DNA of 64,000 nucleotides from Halopenitus persicus (lineage in GTDB: Archaea > Halobacteriota > Halobacteria > Halobacteriales > Haloferacaceae): assembly GCF_002355635.1 (NCBI RefSeq), contig NZ_AP017558.1:2666001-2730000 (forward strand), in the 5' to 3' direction. Below the pieces are notes generated by a model. The model worked only from the letters and a program-made list of their open reading frames with translations, was not told where the DNA came from and did no database searches. The position numbers and the translations under genes were made by a program. Positions 17,772 through 25,773 of the stretch are shown here, piece after piece (the stretch's first letter is position 1; each line of letters starts with the position of its first letter).

Positions 17772-19109
17772 GTGACGGGCGACTCCCCGGAAGTGAGCGA
17801 ACGGTGGCTTCTCGCGTGGGGGACCGGCTACGCGGCGGTGGGAGCGGCGTCGCTGTTGATCCCCCTGTACGCGATCGAGCTCGGTGCCGGAGCGTTTCTG
17901 GTCGGAGCGATGGCCTCGACCGCCGCCTTCGCGGGCGTGCCGGGGGCGATCCTGTGGGGTCGTCTGGCGGCGAAAACCCGACGACGAAGGCCGTTCATCC
18001 TCGTCGCGCTCGCGTCGGTCGCGGGTGTGTTGGGAGTCATCCCGCTGTTGGGGTCGCCGTGGACGCTGCTGGTCGCGAACGCGGCCCTCTGGTTCGTCGT
18101 CTCGGCAGCCGCGCCCGTGCTCAACCTGATCGTCGTCGAGGGGGCCGCCACCGCCGACTGGGACGTCCGGATCGGCCGACTCAACGCCGTACAGGGATAC
18201 GGTTGGGTGGCGGGGCTGGTTCTCGGCACCGTCTGGACCGCCACCGTGGCGCGGATGGTTCCGGCTGCGACGGCACAGGAGCTGCTGTTCCTCGTGCTTG
18301 CCGCTATGAGCGCGGCGGCGACGCTCGCCGCGGTGCGATGGTATCCGGAGCGTCCCACGACGAGTCCCGAGCGGTTCGCCCGCGTCTTTCATCGGCTGAA
18401 CCGGCCGGACTGGGGCGCGGGGCGGTACCTCCGCGCGACGCCGTACGGCACCACCCGGCTCTACTGGGGGATCCGGGAGTGGGTCGACGCCCGGCGACGC
18501 GGTCGGCATCCGGGCGGATCCTTCGACGCGCCGCTCCGGCGGTACCTGATCGCGGTCGCGCTGTTCTCGGTCGGGTTCGCCGTCTTCTGGGGCCCGATGC
18601 CGGTCTATCTGACTGAATCGGGCGCCTCGACGGGAACGGTTTTCGTGTTGTTCCTGCTCGCGAACGCCGGCAGCGCGGTCTGTTACTCGCCGGTGGGCCG
18701 GATCGTGGGACAGCGCGGACCCTACGCGCTCCAGGCTGTCGCGCTCGGCGGTCGTACCCTGCTGTTTCCCGGGGTCGCAATCGTCGGGATCGCGGCGCCC
18801 GCGATCGCGCCCTACGCCAACGCGGTCGGCTTCACGCTGATCGGCGTGACGTGGGCGCTGATCGCGGTGACCGCGACGGGGATCGTCACGCGGCTGGCCG
18901 CGGAGCCGGTCCGCGGCTACGCGCTCGGCGCTTACACCGCGATCGCGGGCATCGGAACCGGCCTCGGGAGCGTTCTGGGTGGGGGCGTCGCCGAGGTGGC
19001 GGGATATCCCGCGACGTTCGCCGGCGCGGGACTCGTCGTGCTTGCGGCGCTCGGGCTGTTCCAGCGGTCGATCGGGTTTGACGGAGCCCGATCGAACGCC
19101 ACGGCGTAG
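17772..19109 (+). CDS. Major facilitator superfamily transporter
   Basis: 445 residues from a GTG start. About twelve hydrophobic segments are visible. The loop between helices 2 and 3 is ILWGRLAAKTRRRRPFILVA (the MFS 'G.la.r.gRr' motif), and a 60-residue central cytoplasmic loop separates the two halves. TTRLYWGIREWVDARRRGR and the second-half repeat VGRIVGQRGPYALQ are consistent with the family. The substrate is unknown. This is the last gene before the AT-rich island; the base composition changes within a few nucleotides of its stop. Confidence 0.87.
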   Translation: MTGDSPEVSERWLLAWGTGYAAVGAASLLIPLYAIELGAGAFLVGAMASTAAFAGVPGAILWGRLAAKTRRRRPFILVALASVAGVLGVIPLLGSPWTLLVANAALWFVVSAAAPVLNLIVVEGAATADWDVRIGRLNAVQGYGWVAGLVLGTVWTATVARMVPAATAQELLFLVLAAMSAAATLAAVRWYPERPTTSPERFARVFHRLNRPDWGAGRYLRATPYGTTRLYWGIREWVDARRRGRHPGGSFDAPLRRYLIAVALFSVGFAVFWGPMPVYLTESGASTGTVFVLFLLANAGSAVCYSPVGRIVGQRGPYALQAVALGGRTLLFPGVAIVGIAAPAIAPYANAVGFTLIGVTWALIAVTATGIVTRLAAEPVRGYALGAYTAIAGIGTGLGSVLGGGVAEVAGYPATFAGAGLVVLAALGLFQRSIGFDGARSNATA

Positions 19110-19417
19110 AATATGTATCTGAATGAAAATCGAATTTAGTTAAATTTACTGATAATTGGAGTTTATATTAAAAATTTTAAAGTTATATTCGATTTATAAT
19201 TGGGGATTTTGACAAGAAATAATAGATCATTAAACTGTGTTTTCATATTCAATCAAACATCTAGAAACAAATGCTGAAGATTCTGATAGCTCATTTGGTG
19301 CGTATTAGAGCTCATCAATTGGCTGTATTCGATCTACTACGAGCAGTTCACAATGGTTGAATTATTCTATTTAGTATGAACACTATATTGGTAGTATCTC
19401 AAATATAGTATTATTAT

Positions 19418-20260
19418 CTAAACCTGAGTATTCGTTCGATATCTGTTTGACTGATCTCCGAATATCTGTTCACGACGTTCGTATAGTTCGTCGGTACTCC
19501 ATCCGCCCGAACAGAATCCAACTCGTTCCAGTTCCGGGTTGGATACTATGCCGACGCTATCTCCCGCAGCTCGAACCGTACAACCGGTCATATCAGCAGC
19601 TTTCGCGTTGGCGAGGAAAGCAGCTACTGGTGCAACCTTTTCCGGAGGATATTCATCTGGATCCAAAATATTTTCCGTCATTTTTGTATATGCGATCGGA
19701 AGTAATGCATTAACGTGGACATCGAACTGCTCAAGCTCGGCTGCAGCAGTCCGCATCAATCCGAGAACGCCAGCCTTGGCGGCCGAATAGTTGGCTTGTC
19801 CGACGTTTCCGAGTGCCGATGGGCTGGTCACACAGACGAACGAACGAGGATCGCTACGCTCTTCGACGGTGTCACTCCATACTCCAGCCGCACTTCGAAG
19901 AAGTCCGAAATGTCCTCGTAAATGAACGGAGATTACATCTTCCCAGTCGGATGCCGTCATCTCGGTCAAATAGGCATCGCGAAGCAATCCAGCATAATTG
20001 ATTACACCATCGAGCCGCCCGTACGTGTCAATAACTGTATTTATTAACTTATCCGTATATTCTATATTGCTTACGTCTCCGAGATGAATCGTTGCAGTGC
20101 CACCGGCATCTTCCACTGACTGCGCAATAGCTTCGGCATTCTCCTTCTGAGTTGGCAGATCGTTTACGACGACCGTATGACCGTTTCGGCCCAGTTCTTC
20201 ACTGGTTGCTTTACCCAGTCCGCCGGATCCGCCAGTAATAATGAACGTCCGATCTGTCAT
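19418..20260 (-). CDS. Short-chain dehydrogenase/reductase (SDR), 3-hydroxyacyl-CoA-dehydrogenase-like
   Basis: 280 residues. Cofactor motif TGGSGGLG (residues 9-16), then a LGDVS acidic/adenine-pocket block, VINYAG in place of the usual NNAG, and the catalytic Ser...YSAAK in SPSALGNVGQANYSAAKAG. The C-terminal 45 residues after DMTGCTVRAAGD extend beyond a classical 250-residue SDR. This resembles the dehydrogenase unit of peroxisomal multifunctional enzyme type 2, which oxidises 3-hydroxyacyl-CoA. In this island it would follow the enoyl-CoA hydratase in a beta-oxidation sequence (inference). The ATG at 20260 fits the family; upstream Met codons only add a non-conserved leader. Confidence 0.85.
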   Translation of the reverse strand: MTDRTFIITGGSGGLGKATSEELGRNGHTVVVNDLPTQKENAEAIAQSVEDAGGTATIHLGDVSNIEYTDKLINTVIDTYGRLDGVINYAGLLRDAYLTEMTASDWEDVISVHLRGHFGLLRSAAGVWSDTVEERSDPRSFVCVTSPSALGNVGQANYSAAKAGVLGLMRTAAAELEQFDVHVNALLPIAYTKMTENILDPDEYPPEKVAPVAAFLANAKAADMTGCTVRAAGDSVGIVSNPELERVGFCSGGWSTDELYERREQIFGDQSNRYRTNTQV

Positions 20261-20326
20261 TGTTTTACACTCAGCACGGCGAAGATGTAATTTGTGCGCC
20301 TCATGGCAGGCAAGATACAATGGTAA

Positions 20327-20335
20327 TATATAAAT
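20327..20335 (-). promoter_or_regulatory. Probable TATA box of the SDR gene
   Basis: On the minus strand an AATTTATATA stretch lies roughly 70 nt before the SDR start, in the divergent spacer with the thioesterase gene. Because that spacer is AT-rich throughout, the exact element is uncertain. Confidence 0.3.
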
Positions 20336-20460
20336 TTAACTTTAAACAACTGGATTCGAACATATAAAATAGGGATAAGTTAAGATAAAATTGTGAGAGA
20401 TACAGCAAGTACCACGGTAACAATTAGTTATATATCTAGCTCATATCGATGTGTGTGTGT

Positions 20461-20868
20461 ATGGCAAATAACTCCGATCATCCGGCTGAGGATGCGTTTT
20501 GTGAAACGCTCGACGTGGTCTTCCAAGAGGTTTCTGAAGGGTCAGCAATTGCTAAAATGACGGTAACGGAGGAGCATCTTAATTTTGGCGGGGTCCTTCA
20601 CGGTGGTGCCGCTTTCTCGCTCGCGGACGCAGCTGCTGGGGCAGCAATGCAATCAGTGCTTGACGAAGACATAAGCACGGCTCTTGAAGCAAACATATCG
20701 TTCCTCTCGGCAGTTGACCCAGGTCAAGACATCGTCGCAAAAGCTGATGTAACCCACAAAAGTCGAAAGACCGGTGAAGTAACGGTGACTCTCGAAACGG
20801 GGGACGGAGAATCCGTCGGTTCGTATCGGGCCCGTGCGTATCGGATTACATCGTCTCAACGCGAGTAG
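20461..20868 (+). CDS. Hotdog-fold acyl-CoA thioesterase, PaaI-like
   Basis: 135 residues. The diagnostic helix block is NFGGVLHGGAAFSLADAAAGAA, including the HGG substrate loop and catalytic Asp, followed by the beta-strands ANISFLSAVDPGQDIVAKADVTHKSRKTG. PaaI-type enzymes hydrolyse aberrant hydroxyphenylacetyl- or other aryl-CoA thioesters and free trapped CoA. The ATG at 20461 follows a TATA-like GTTATATAT about 27-35 nt upstream. It diverges from the SDR gene and converges on the IclR gene (52 nt between stops). Confidence 0.88.
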   Translation: MANNSDHPAEDAFCETLDVVFQEVSEGSAIAKMTVTEEHLNFGGVLHGGAAFSLADAAAGAAMQSVLDEDISTALEANISFLSAVDPGQDIVAKADVTHKSRKTGEVTVTLETGDGESVGSYRARAYRITSSQRE

Positions 20869-20920
20869 TGGAAATGAGCGTTTCGATAGACACGATGTAG
20901 CTCGAAGAATAGTGATATGG

Positions 20921-21676
20921 CTATCTGTGCCGGTAGTTCAACAGCGTCTCCTCTGCTGCCTCTTTTAGGAGCCCAAGTATTCGATCTTGATTGTCTTGAT
21001 CCTGCATTTTTGACGTGAGTGTGGCTATTGAAACCGTGCCTAGGAATTCTCCTTCCGCGGAGATCGGTCGCGCAGCAGTTCCCACACCAAGTGCTTGTTC
21101 ATCCCAAGTTATGGCGTAGCTCTGCTCACGAATCCGGTCTAATTCAGTCGCTAACTCCTTCGGATTCGTCGTCGTTTTTTCCGTTCTGGCTTCCAACTCT
21201 TGGGACATAATCATCGAATCGCGTTGCTCCGGATTCATATTCGCCAATACGACTCTCCCTGCCGCGTGTGTATGGAGAGGTAGCCGTAGACCGGAGTAGG
21301 TACGCAAATCTAGGGAAGCGACGTCACCTTCCCTGTGAAGAACGATCCACTCACCGGATTCTTCAATTCCGAGAAACGCTGGCTCCTCAAGCTTGGATGC
21401 CAATCGCCGGAGTGGCTCTTGCCCGACCTTAAAGAGCGTTTGTCGATATTTCAATCGGCTGCCCAAACCTAATATCTTGTAGCTCGGTCGGTATACACCA
21501 TCGTCGTTTCGTGCATATCCTCCCTCGACCAGTGTCGCGAGGTATTTATATGCTGTCGGCCGAGCAATGTCCAATCGGTCAGCTAATTTGGATGGGCCGA
21601 CCTCGCCTTCAGCTTCGAGTATCTCCAAAACCTCCAACGCTGTCAGGGCTGTCGTGAGTTGGTTTGGCGTGGTCAT
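20921..21676 (-). CDS. IclR-family transcriptional regulator
   Basis: 251 residues. The N-terminal winged helix-turn-helix contains LEILEAEGEVGPSKLADRLDIARPTAYKYLATLVEGGY, and the C-terminal effector domain contains LHTHAAGRVVLANM, the typical SYAITWDEQALGVGTAARPI block and VSIATL. IclR regulators bind small aromatic or organic acids and control catabolic operons. It is the only regulator in the island, so it is the likely controller of the CoA-ligase/transporter genes (inference). The start at 21676 gives the usual family length. Confidence 0.9.
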   Translation of the reverse strand: MTTPNQLTTALTALEVLEILEAEGEVGPSKLADRLDIARPTAYKYLATLVEGGYARNDDGVYRPSYKILGLGSRLKYRQTLFKVGQEPLRRLASKLEEPAFLGIEESGEWIVLHREGDVASLDLRTYSGLRLPLHTHAAGRVVLANMNPEQRDSMIMSQELEARTEKTTTNPKELATELDRIREQSYAITWDEQALGVGTAARPISAEGEFLGTVSIATLTSKMQDQDNQDRILGLLKEAAEETLLNYRHR

Positions 21677-22207
21677 ACCGACATATTATCTCCAGGGAAC
21701 AAATACGTTTATGCATATCTAACGAAGCCCGAGCGAACCAAGTTTTGCGCTCTGACGTCGCGTTTATTCAGATCCCTATGTGACAGGTGCGTCACTGAGA
21801 TCTGCTATTGGGATCGTCCGTTACGTCTCCCGTCGGCCCACAGTGTGTTAATATATTAGAAACGGATGTGATCTGATGGCTCCTGTATTACATACATAAT
21901 ATTGTAATTATTGCGTGAGGCATCGGACCTGGATCTCTACACACTGTTATATTAAACATCAATGAATGACAATCGTGATTACTTCAGGCCATATGTTACG
22001 TTATAATGAACGAGTGTTGGCTGATTAAATAGAGCTACCATCGGATCTGGTGGAACCAATCGGTTCTGATCTCTCAATGTACCACGGTACGCCGTCTTCG
22101 CATCCGCAGATCGCGTCTGTGTGTCGATAGAATGAATCGGATCTATTGAAACGGCTCGAGATCAGTGGAAAATCGGAACCGCAGAATGGCGGAACGTGAA
22201 TGCCGCC
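21677..22207. other. AT-rich intergenic region, no gene seen
   Basis: 531 bases between the IclR start and the end of the CoA ligase. It must contain the iclR promoter (a GCATAAACG stretch about 25-40 nt upstream of its start). No open frame with haloarchaeal codon use, tRNA or clear repeat was found in the remainder. Confidence 0.5.
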
Positions 22208-23563
22208 TCAGTCGTCGTTCTCAACGCGTATCAGATCGGTTTTGTAGACGGATAAATCGACGTTTTCCCTCGAAACCATCGAAGGATCAATCCGAACTTT
22301 GAGACGCTCACGAACCAGAGAAGCGAACTCCTCAGCAATCTCTTTGTCCGTCCGATCCGTGTTCTCCTCGCGAACGACCTCGACAGGGATTGGATCAGTA
22401 AAGTGGACCTTGTTCTCTTCGGGCAGTATGATCTTCATCCGGGAGCTCGCGCCCTCAACATCGGCAAGTACCTCACGAATTCCTGCAGGATAGACGTTTT
22501 GAGCCTTGTATATCAACATATCATCGGCTCGTCCAATAACCTGGATCTTCGGAGAAGTGCGACCACACGAACACTCATCCGTGCCAGTAATTCGTGCGTA
22601 ATCACCTGACCGGAAGCGTAACAGCGGTGTTGCCTCTCGGTTCAGTGGCGTGTAGACGAGTTCACCCTCCGCACCAGGTTCCATCTCGATATGGTCCTCC
22701 GTCTCAGGATCGATGAGCTCAACGTAGACGTATTCCTGACACACAAGGTGCATCCCGTCCTCTTCCTCACACTCACCGGACAAGGCTGCGCCGACGTCAC
22801 CGATTCCCATCACCTCTGCAGCTCTATCAGCACCATATTCTTCGTGCAATTGTTGTCTTATCTCCGGATTCGCCATTCCGGGTTCTCCACCCCCGATGAG
22901 TTTGTCCAGAGCCATCTCTTCGACCTCCTTTCCGACCGTTTCAGGGGCCCGATCAATGAGATACTGATGGTAGGATGCCGTCCCGAATAATCCGTCTGCA
23001 TCTAATTTTTCGGTCGTTTTCAGAATTCGTTCAGTACTCCCATCGCCGGCTGGAACAGCTGTCGCGCCGATTCGCTCGATCCCTTGAATGTAGGGAAGCC
23101 CCCCAGGAACCATCGTTCGACCGATCGCGTGAACGAATATATCGTCCGGTCTTACGCCGGCTGCATACACTGATCGAGCACACATTTCGATCCACGCGTC
23201 AAGGTCGCTTTCAGTCAGCCCAAAAAAGGTCGGTTCGCCGGTCGTTCCGGACGAGGACATCACTCGATTGATCTCTTGCCGATCGGCAGCTTGGTGGGAT
23301 CCGAGAGGCTGGTCACGTGTGGTCGTCGTCTGGTTTTCTCGTTCGTCGTCTTTCACCGTGAACGGGATCCGTCTGAAATCTTCGACGGTTTCGATCGAAC
23401 TGGCGTCAATTCCCCATTCACTGAACTGTTTTTGGTAGAACTCCGAGTGTTCGGCGAGATAGTTCACCTGTTCGATCAGTCGTTTCTCTTGTAGGTCCTG
23501 GACCTCACTCCACGGACGGGCCTCGATCTCGGAGAAAACGTTCTCGTTGTATGGTGTTGACAT
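22208..23563 (-). CDS. Phenylacetate-CoA ligase-like adenylate-forming enzyme (PaaK family)
   Basis: 451 residues. The P-loop-like AMP motif is SSGTTGEPTFFGLTESDLDAW. Later motifs are GGGEPGM, MGIGDVGAALSGECEE, the A8-type hinge in TPLLRFRSGDYARI, CSCGRTSPKIQVIGRADDMLIYKAQNVYP, and a C-terminal domain ending KIILPEE and VKVRI-like KVRIDP. The family activates phenylacetate or other aryl acids to CoA thioesters with ATP. Which acid is used here is unknown; the adjacent ABC importer probably supplies it. Length matches PaaK (about 430-450). It is transcribed leftward, after the hydratase gene (65 nt gap), probably in one operon. Confidence 0.88.
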   Translation of the reverse strand: MSTPYNENVFSEIEARPWSEVQDLQEKRLIEQVNYLAEHSEFYQKQFSEWGIDASSIETVEDFRRIPFTVKDDERENQTTTTRDQPLGSHQAADRQEINRVMSSSGTTGEPTFFGLTESDLDAWIEMCARSVYAAGVRPDDIFVHAIGRTMVPGGLPYIQGIERIGATAVPAGDGSTERILKTTEKLDADGLFGTASYHQYLIDRAPETVGKEVEEMALDKLIGGGEPGMANPEIRQQLHEEYGADRAAEVMGIGDVGAALSGECEEEDGMHLVCQEYVYVELIDPETEDHIEMEPGAEGELVYTPLNREATPLLRFRSGDYARITGTDECSCGRTSPKIQVIGRADDMLIYKAQNVYPAGIREVLADVEGASSRMKIILPEENKVHFTDPIPVEVVREENTDRTDKEIAEEFASLVRERLKVRIDPSMVSRENVDLSVYKTDLIRVENDD

Positions 23564-23628
23564 TGCTCGCAGTGTATGCGGTGAACTAATAGCACTTATA
23601 ATTAACTATTAATGTGATCCGTCTGGGT

Positions 23629-24384
23629 TTAGAATTCCGGCTCTCGGTCCTCAAAGAAGGCCTCCCTGCCTTCCTTGAAATCCTCGTTCGACGCAAGACA
23701 TCTCGCGAGTTCGAGATCCCACTTTGCGGACGAGATCGGATCCGGATATGACTCGTTCAATGACTTCGTAATTGCTGAGACGGCAGCCGGTGACTGTGAT
23801 GCAACCGATTCCGCAAGTTTCCTCGTTTCGCCGGAGAAATCCTCCTCAACTGATTCTACAATGAGACCCCACTCTTCGGCTTCAGCCGCACTAAACGAGC
23901 GGCCTGTTAACAATAGTTCCCTCGCACGAGATATTCCGACTGCCTGAGCGAGGAAACGAACTGCACCGGCTGGTGGGATAATTCCACGTGACGCTTCAGG
24001 TAATGCGAAAGTCGTTCCAGCCGCAGCGATACGGAGGTCACAGCCAAGCGCAATCTCCAGCCCGCCACCAACCGAAACCTCTTCCATAGCTGCTATATAT
24101 GGTGTCCCGGATTGGTGAATCTCGATGATGGCGTCGATCGTCACGTTTACTGCTTGAATAAACGTTTCCGGATCTTGGGAAAGATCCCCGCCGGCACAAT
24201 AAACTCCATCTGACCCCCTGATGATCGCCGCCCGGTATTCCCCTGATTCTACGTGTTTGATTGCCTCGGCAAAATCTTTCGACGTTTCCAAATCAATCGC
24301 GTTCACCTTGGATGAACTGTTCAAAATTATCTGTGCGATCTCCTCGGACTCCTCAACAGTAACGGATCCGTTAGTACACTCCAT
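23629..24384 (-). CDS. Enoyl-CoA hydratase/isomerase family protein
   Basis: 251 residues of crotonase fold. The oxyanion-hole segments are VYCAGGDLSQD and VSVGGGLEIALGCDLRIAA, and LPEASRGIIPPAGAVRFLAQAVG supplies the Glu of classical hydratases at the LPE position. The first catalytic Glu of crotonase (normally in the 'E..lGGG.elal' block) is replaced by Ser in EVSVGGG, so isomerase, hydrolase or other crotonase chemistry cannot be excluded. Upstream gene of the leftward operon with the CoA ligase. It diverges from the ABC importer genes. Confidence 0.85.
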   Translation of the reverse strand: MECTNGSVTVEESEEIAQIILNSSSKVNAIDLETSKDFAEAIKHVESGEYRAAIIRGSDGVYCAGGDLSQDPETFIQAVNVTIDAIIEIHQSGTPYIAAMEEVSVGGGLEIALGCDLRIAAAGTTFALPEASRGIIPPAGAVRFLAQAVGISRARELLLTGRSFSAAEAEEWGLIVESVEEDFSGETRKLAESVASQSPAAVSAITKSLNESYPDPISSAKWDLELARCLASNEDFKEGREAFFEDREPEF

Positions 24385-24401
24385 ACAGTGCGAGGTGATC
24401 T

Positions 24402-24411
24402 AGTATTATTT
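24402..24411 (-). promoter_or_regulatory. TATA box of the hydratase/CoA-ligase operon
   Basis: Minus-strand ATTTAAATAA-like sequence 18-27 nt before the hydratase start at 24384, in the divergent promoter region shared with the ABC importer. Confidence 0.5.
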
Positions 24412-24517
24412 AAATCTTCTCCACACCTTGGAGTTCTAACTATGGTGTAGATTCAATCATATAAAATATTCATTAGAAAATTATTTATTGTAGTAGTTTA
24501 ACGTGGATGCTAGACGT

Positions 24518-25762
24518 ATGTCACACGGTAAGAGTTACCCATCGAATCGAAGTAATCGACGAACGCTTCTGAAGACGCTCGGAGCTGGAGGGATCGCACT
24601 TACTACAAGTATGTCTGGCTGTATCGGCGGTAGTGAGGGCGGGTCTACGCTTCAATTCGGAATTATGAATCCGATGGAGGGACCATACTCCGGCCTCGGG
24701 TCAAATCAACGCCAGGGTTACGAGCTGGGTATACAGAAAATCAACGAGAGCGACGAATTCGATTTTACTATCGATGCTACCTTCGAGAACACGAAATCAG
24801 AAGTCTCGACGGCTAGGCAAAAGGCACAAAAACTCGTTCAGCAGGACAACAAGGATTACCTCTCCGGATGTGTCTCAAGCGCAGCTAGCTTAGCGATCAA
24901 CTCCTTCGCGCAGGAACAGGAGATTCTCTGGGTTCCCGGTGGAGGGGCGATTCAAATCACTGGCAGCGGTTGTAACGAATGGAGTTTCCGGGCAGAAACC
25001 CACTCTGGTCAGATCGCACGGGCGTTCGGTCCCTGGATCCCGAAGAACATTGGCACCCAAGGTTGGATCCACTATGCGGATTACTCCTATGGAAAGGATA
25101 TTAATACCTCGTTTACTGAACAGATGAAAGCCTCCGATGCAAATGTAAACATCGTGGGGCGGTCAACCTCGCAGCTCGGTGCAACGAACTTCTCGTCCTA
25201 CATCAGCCAGATCGAAAATTCGGAGGCCGAGTTCGTCGTCCTCGGTCTCGCCGGAGGCGATCTAATCACGTTTGTCAAGCAAGCAGTTGATGCGGGCCTC
25301 AAAGAGACCGTGACGATCACCAGCCCGACGATGTGTATGCAGGCTATCCGGAATGCGCTCGGTGAGGCAGCGAACGGAACCTATGGCGGCGTCCGCTACG
25401 ACCCAAAGATCGACACTCCAGCCAACCAGGACTTCGTCGAGCGATATCAGGAGGAATACGACGGCAATCCCGATGCCTTCGCTCGTGCCGGATTCGATGC
25501 GATATGGATGACTGCACAGGGGATCCAGGAAGCTGACGACACAGGTCCAGCAACGGTTAAGGATTCGCTCCCCGGCCAAGAAGTATCCTCGGTGTTCGGT
25601 TCCAATACCTATCGTGAATGCAATAATCAAGCGACTAATCCGGTCTGGGTCGGGAAGAACGTACCAAGTGACCAGGGAGGATCGAGTAGCGTCGAACTTC
25701 TCTCTCAAAAGAGCGGACAGGAAGCAGTCGCACCGTGCAGTGAGGTCAATTGTAGCCTCTAA
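24518..25762 (+). CDS. Branched-chain amino acid/aromatic acid-type ABC transporter substrate-binding lipoprotein
   Basis: 414 residues from the ATG at 24518. Tat-type signal SNRRTLLKTLGAGGIALTT followed by lipobox MSGC, so it is exported folded and lipid-anchored. The mature part is a type-1 periplasmic binding protein (LivK/amide-receptor-like): FGIMNPMEGPYSGLGSNQRQGYELGIQKIN, then GWIHYADYSYGKDI and a C-terminal GFDAIWMTAQGIQEAD. It contains an unusually large number of cysteines for a haloarchaeal secreted protein, including two close to the C-terminus (APCSEVNCSL), suggesting disulfides. First gene of a four-gene importer operon. Confidence 0.9.
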   Translation: MSHGKSYPSNRSNRRTLLKTLGAGGIALTTSMSGCIGGSEGGSTLQFGIMNPMEGPYSGLGSNQRQGYELGIQKINESDEFDFTIDATFENTKSEVSTARQKAQKLVQQDNKDYLSGCVSSAASLAINSFAQEQEILWVPGGGAIQITGSGCNEWSFRAETHSGQIARAFGPWIPKNIGTQGWIHYADYSYGKDINTSFTEQMKASDANVNIVGRSTSQLGATNFSSYISQIENSEAEFVVLGLAGGDLITFVKQAVDAGLKETVTITSPTMCMQAIRNALGEAANGTYGGVRYDPKIDTPANQDFVERYQEEYDGNPDAFARAGFDAIWMTAQGIQEADDTGPATVKDSLPGQEVSSVFGSNTYRECNNQATNPVWVGKNVPSDQGGSSSVELLSQKSGQEAVAPCSEVNCSL

Positions 25763-25773
25763 TAACACAGAAA

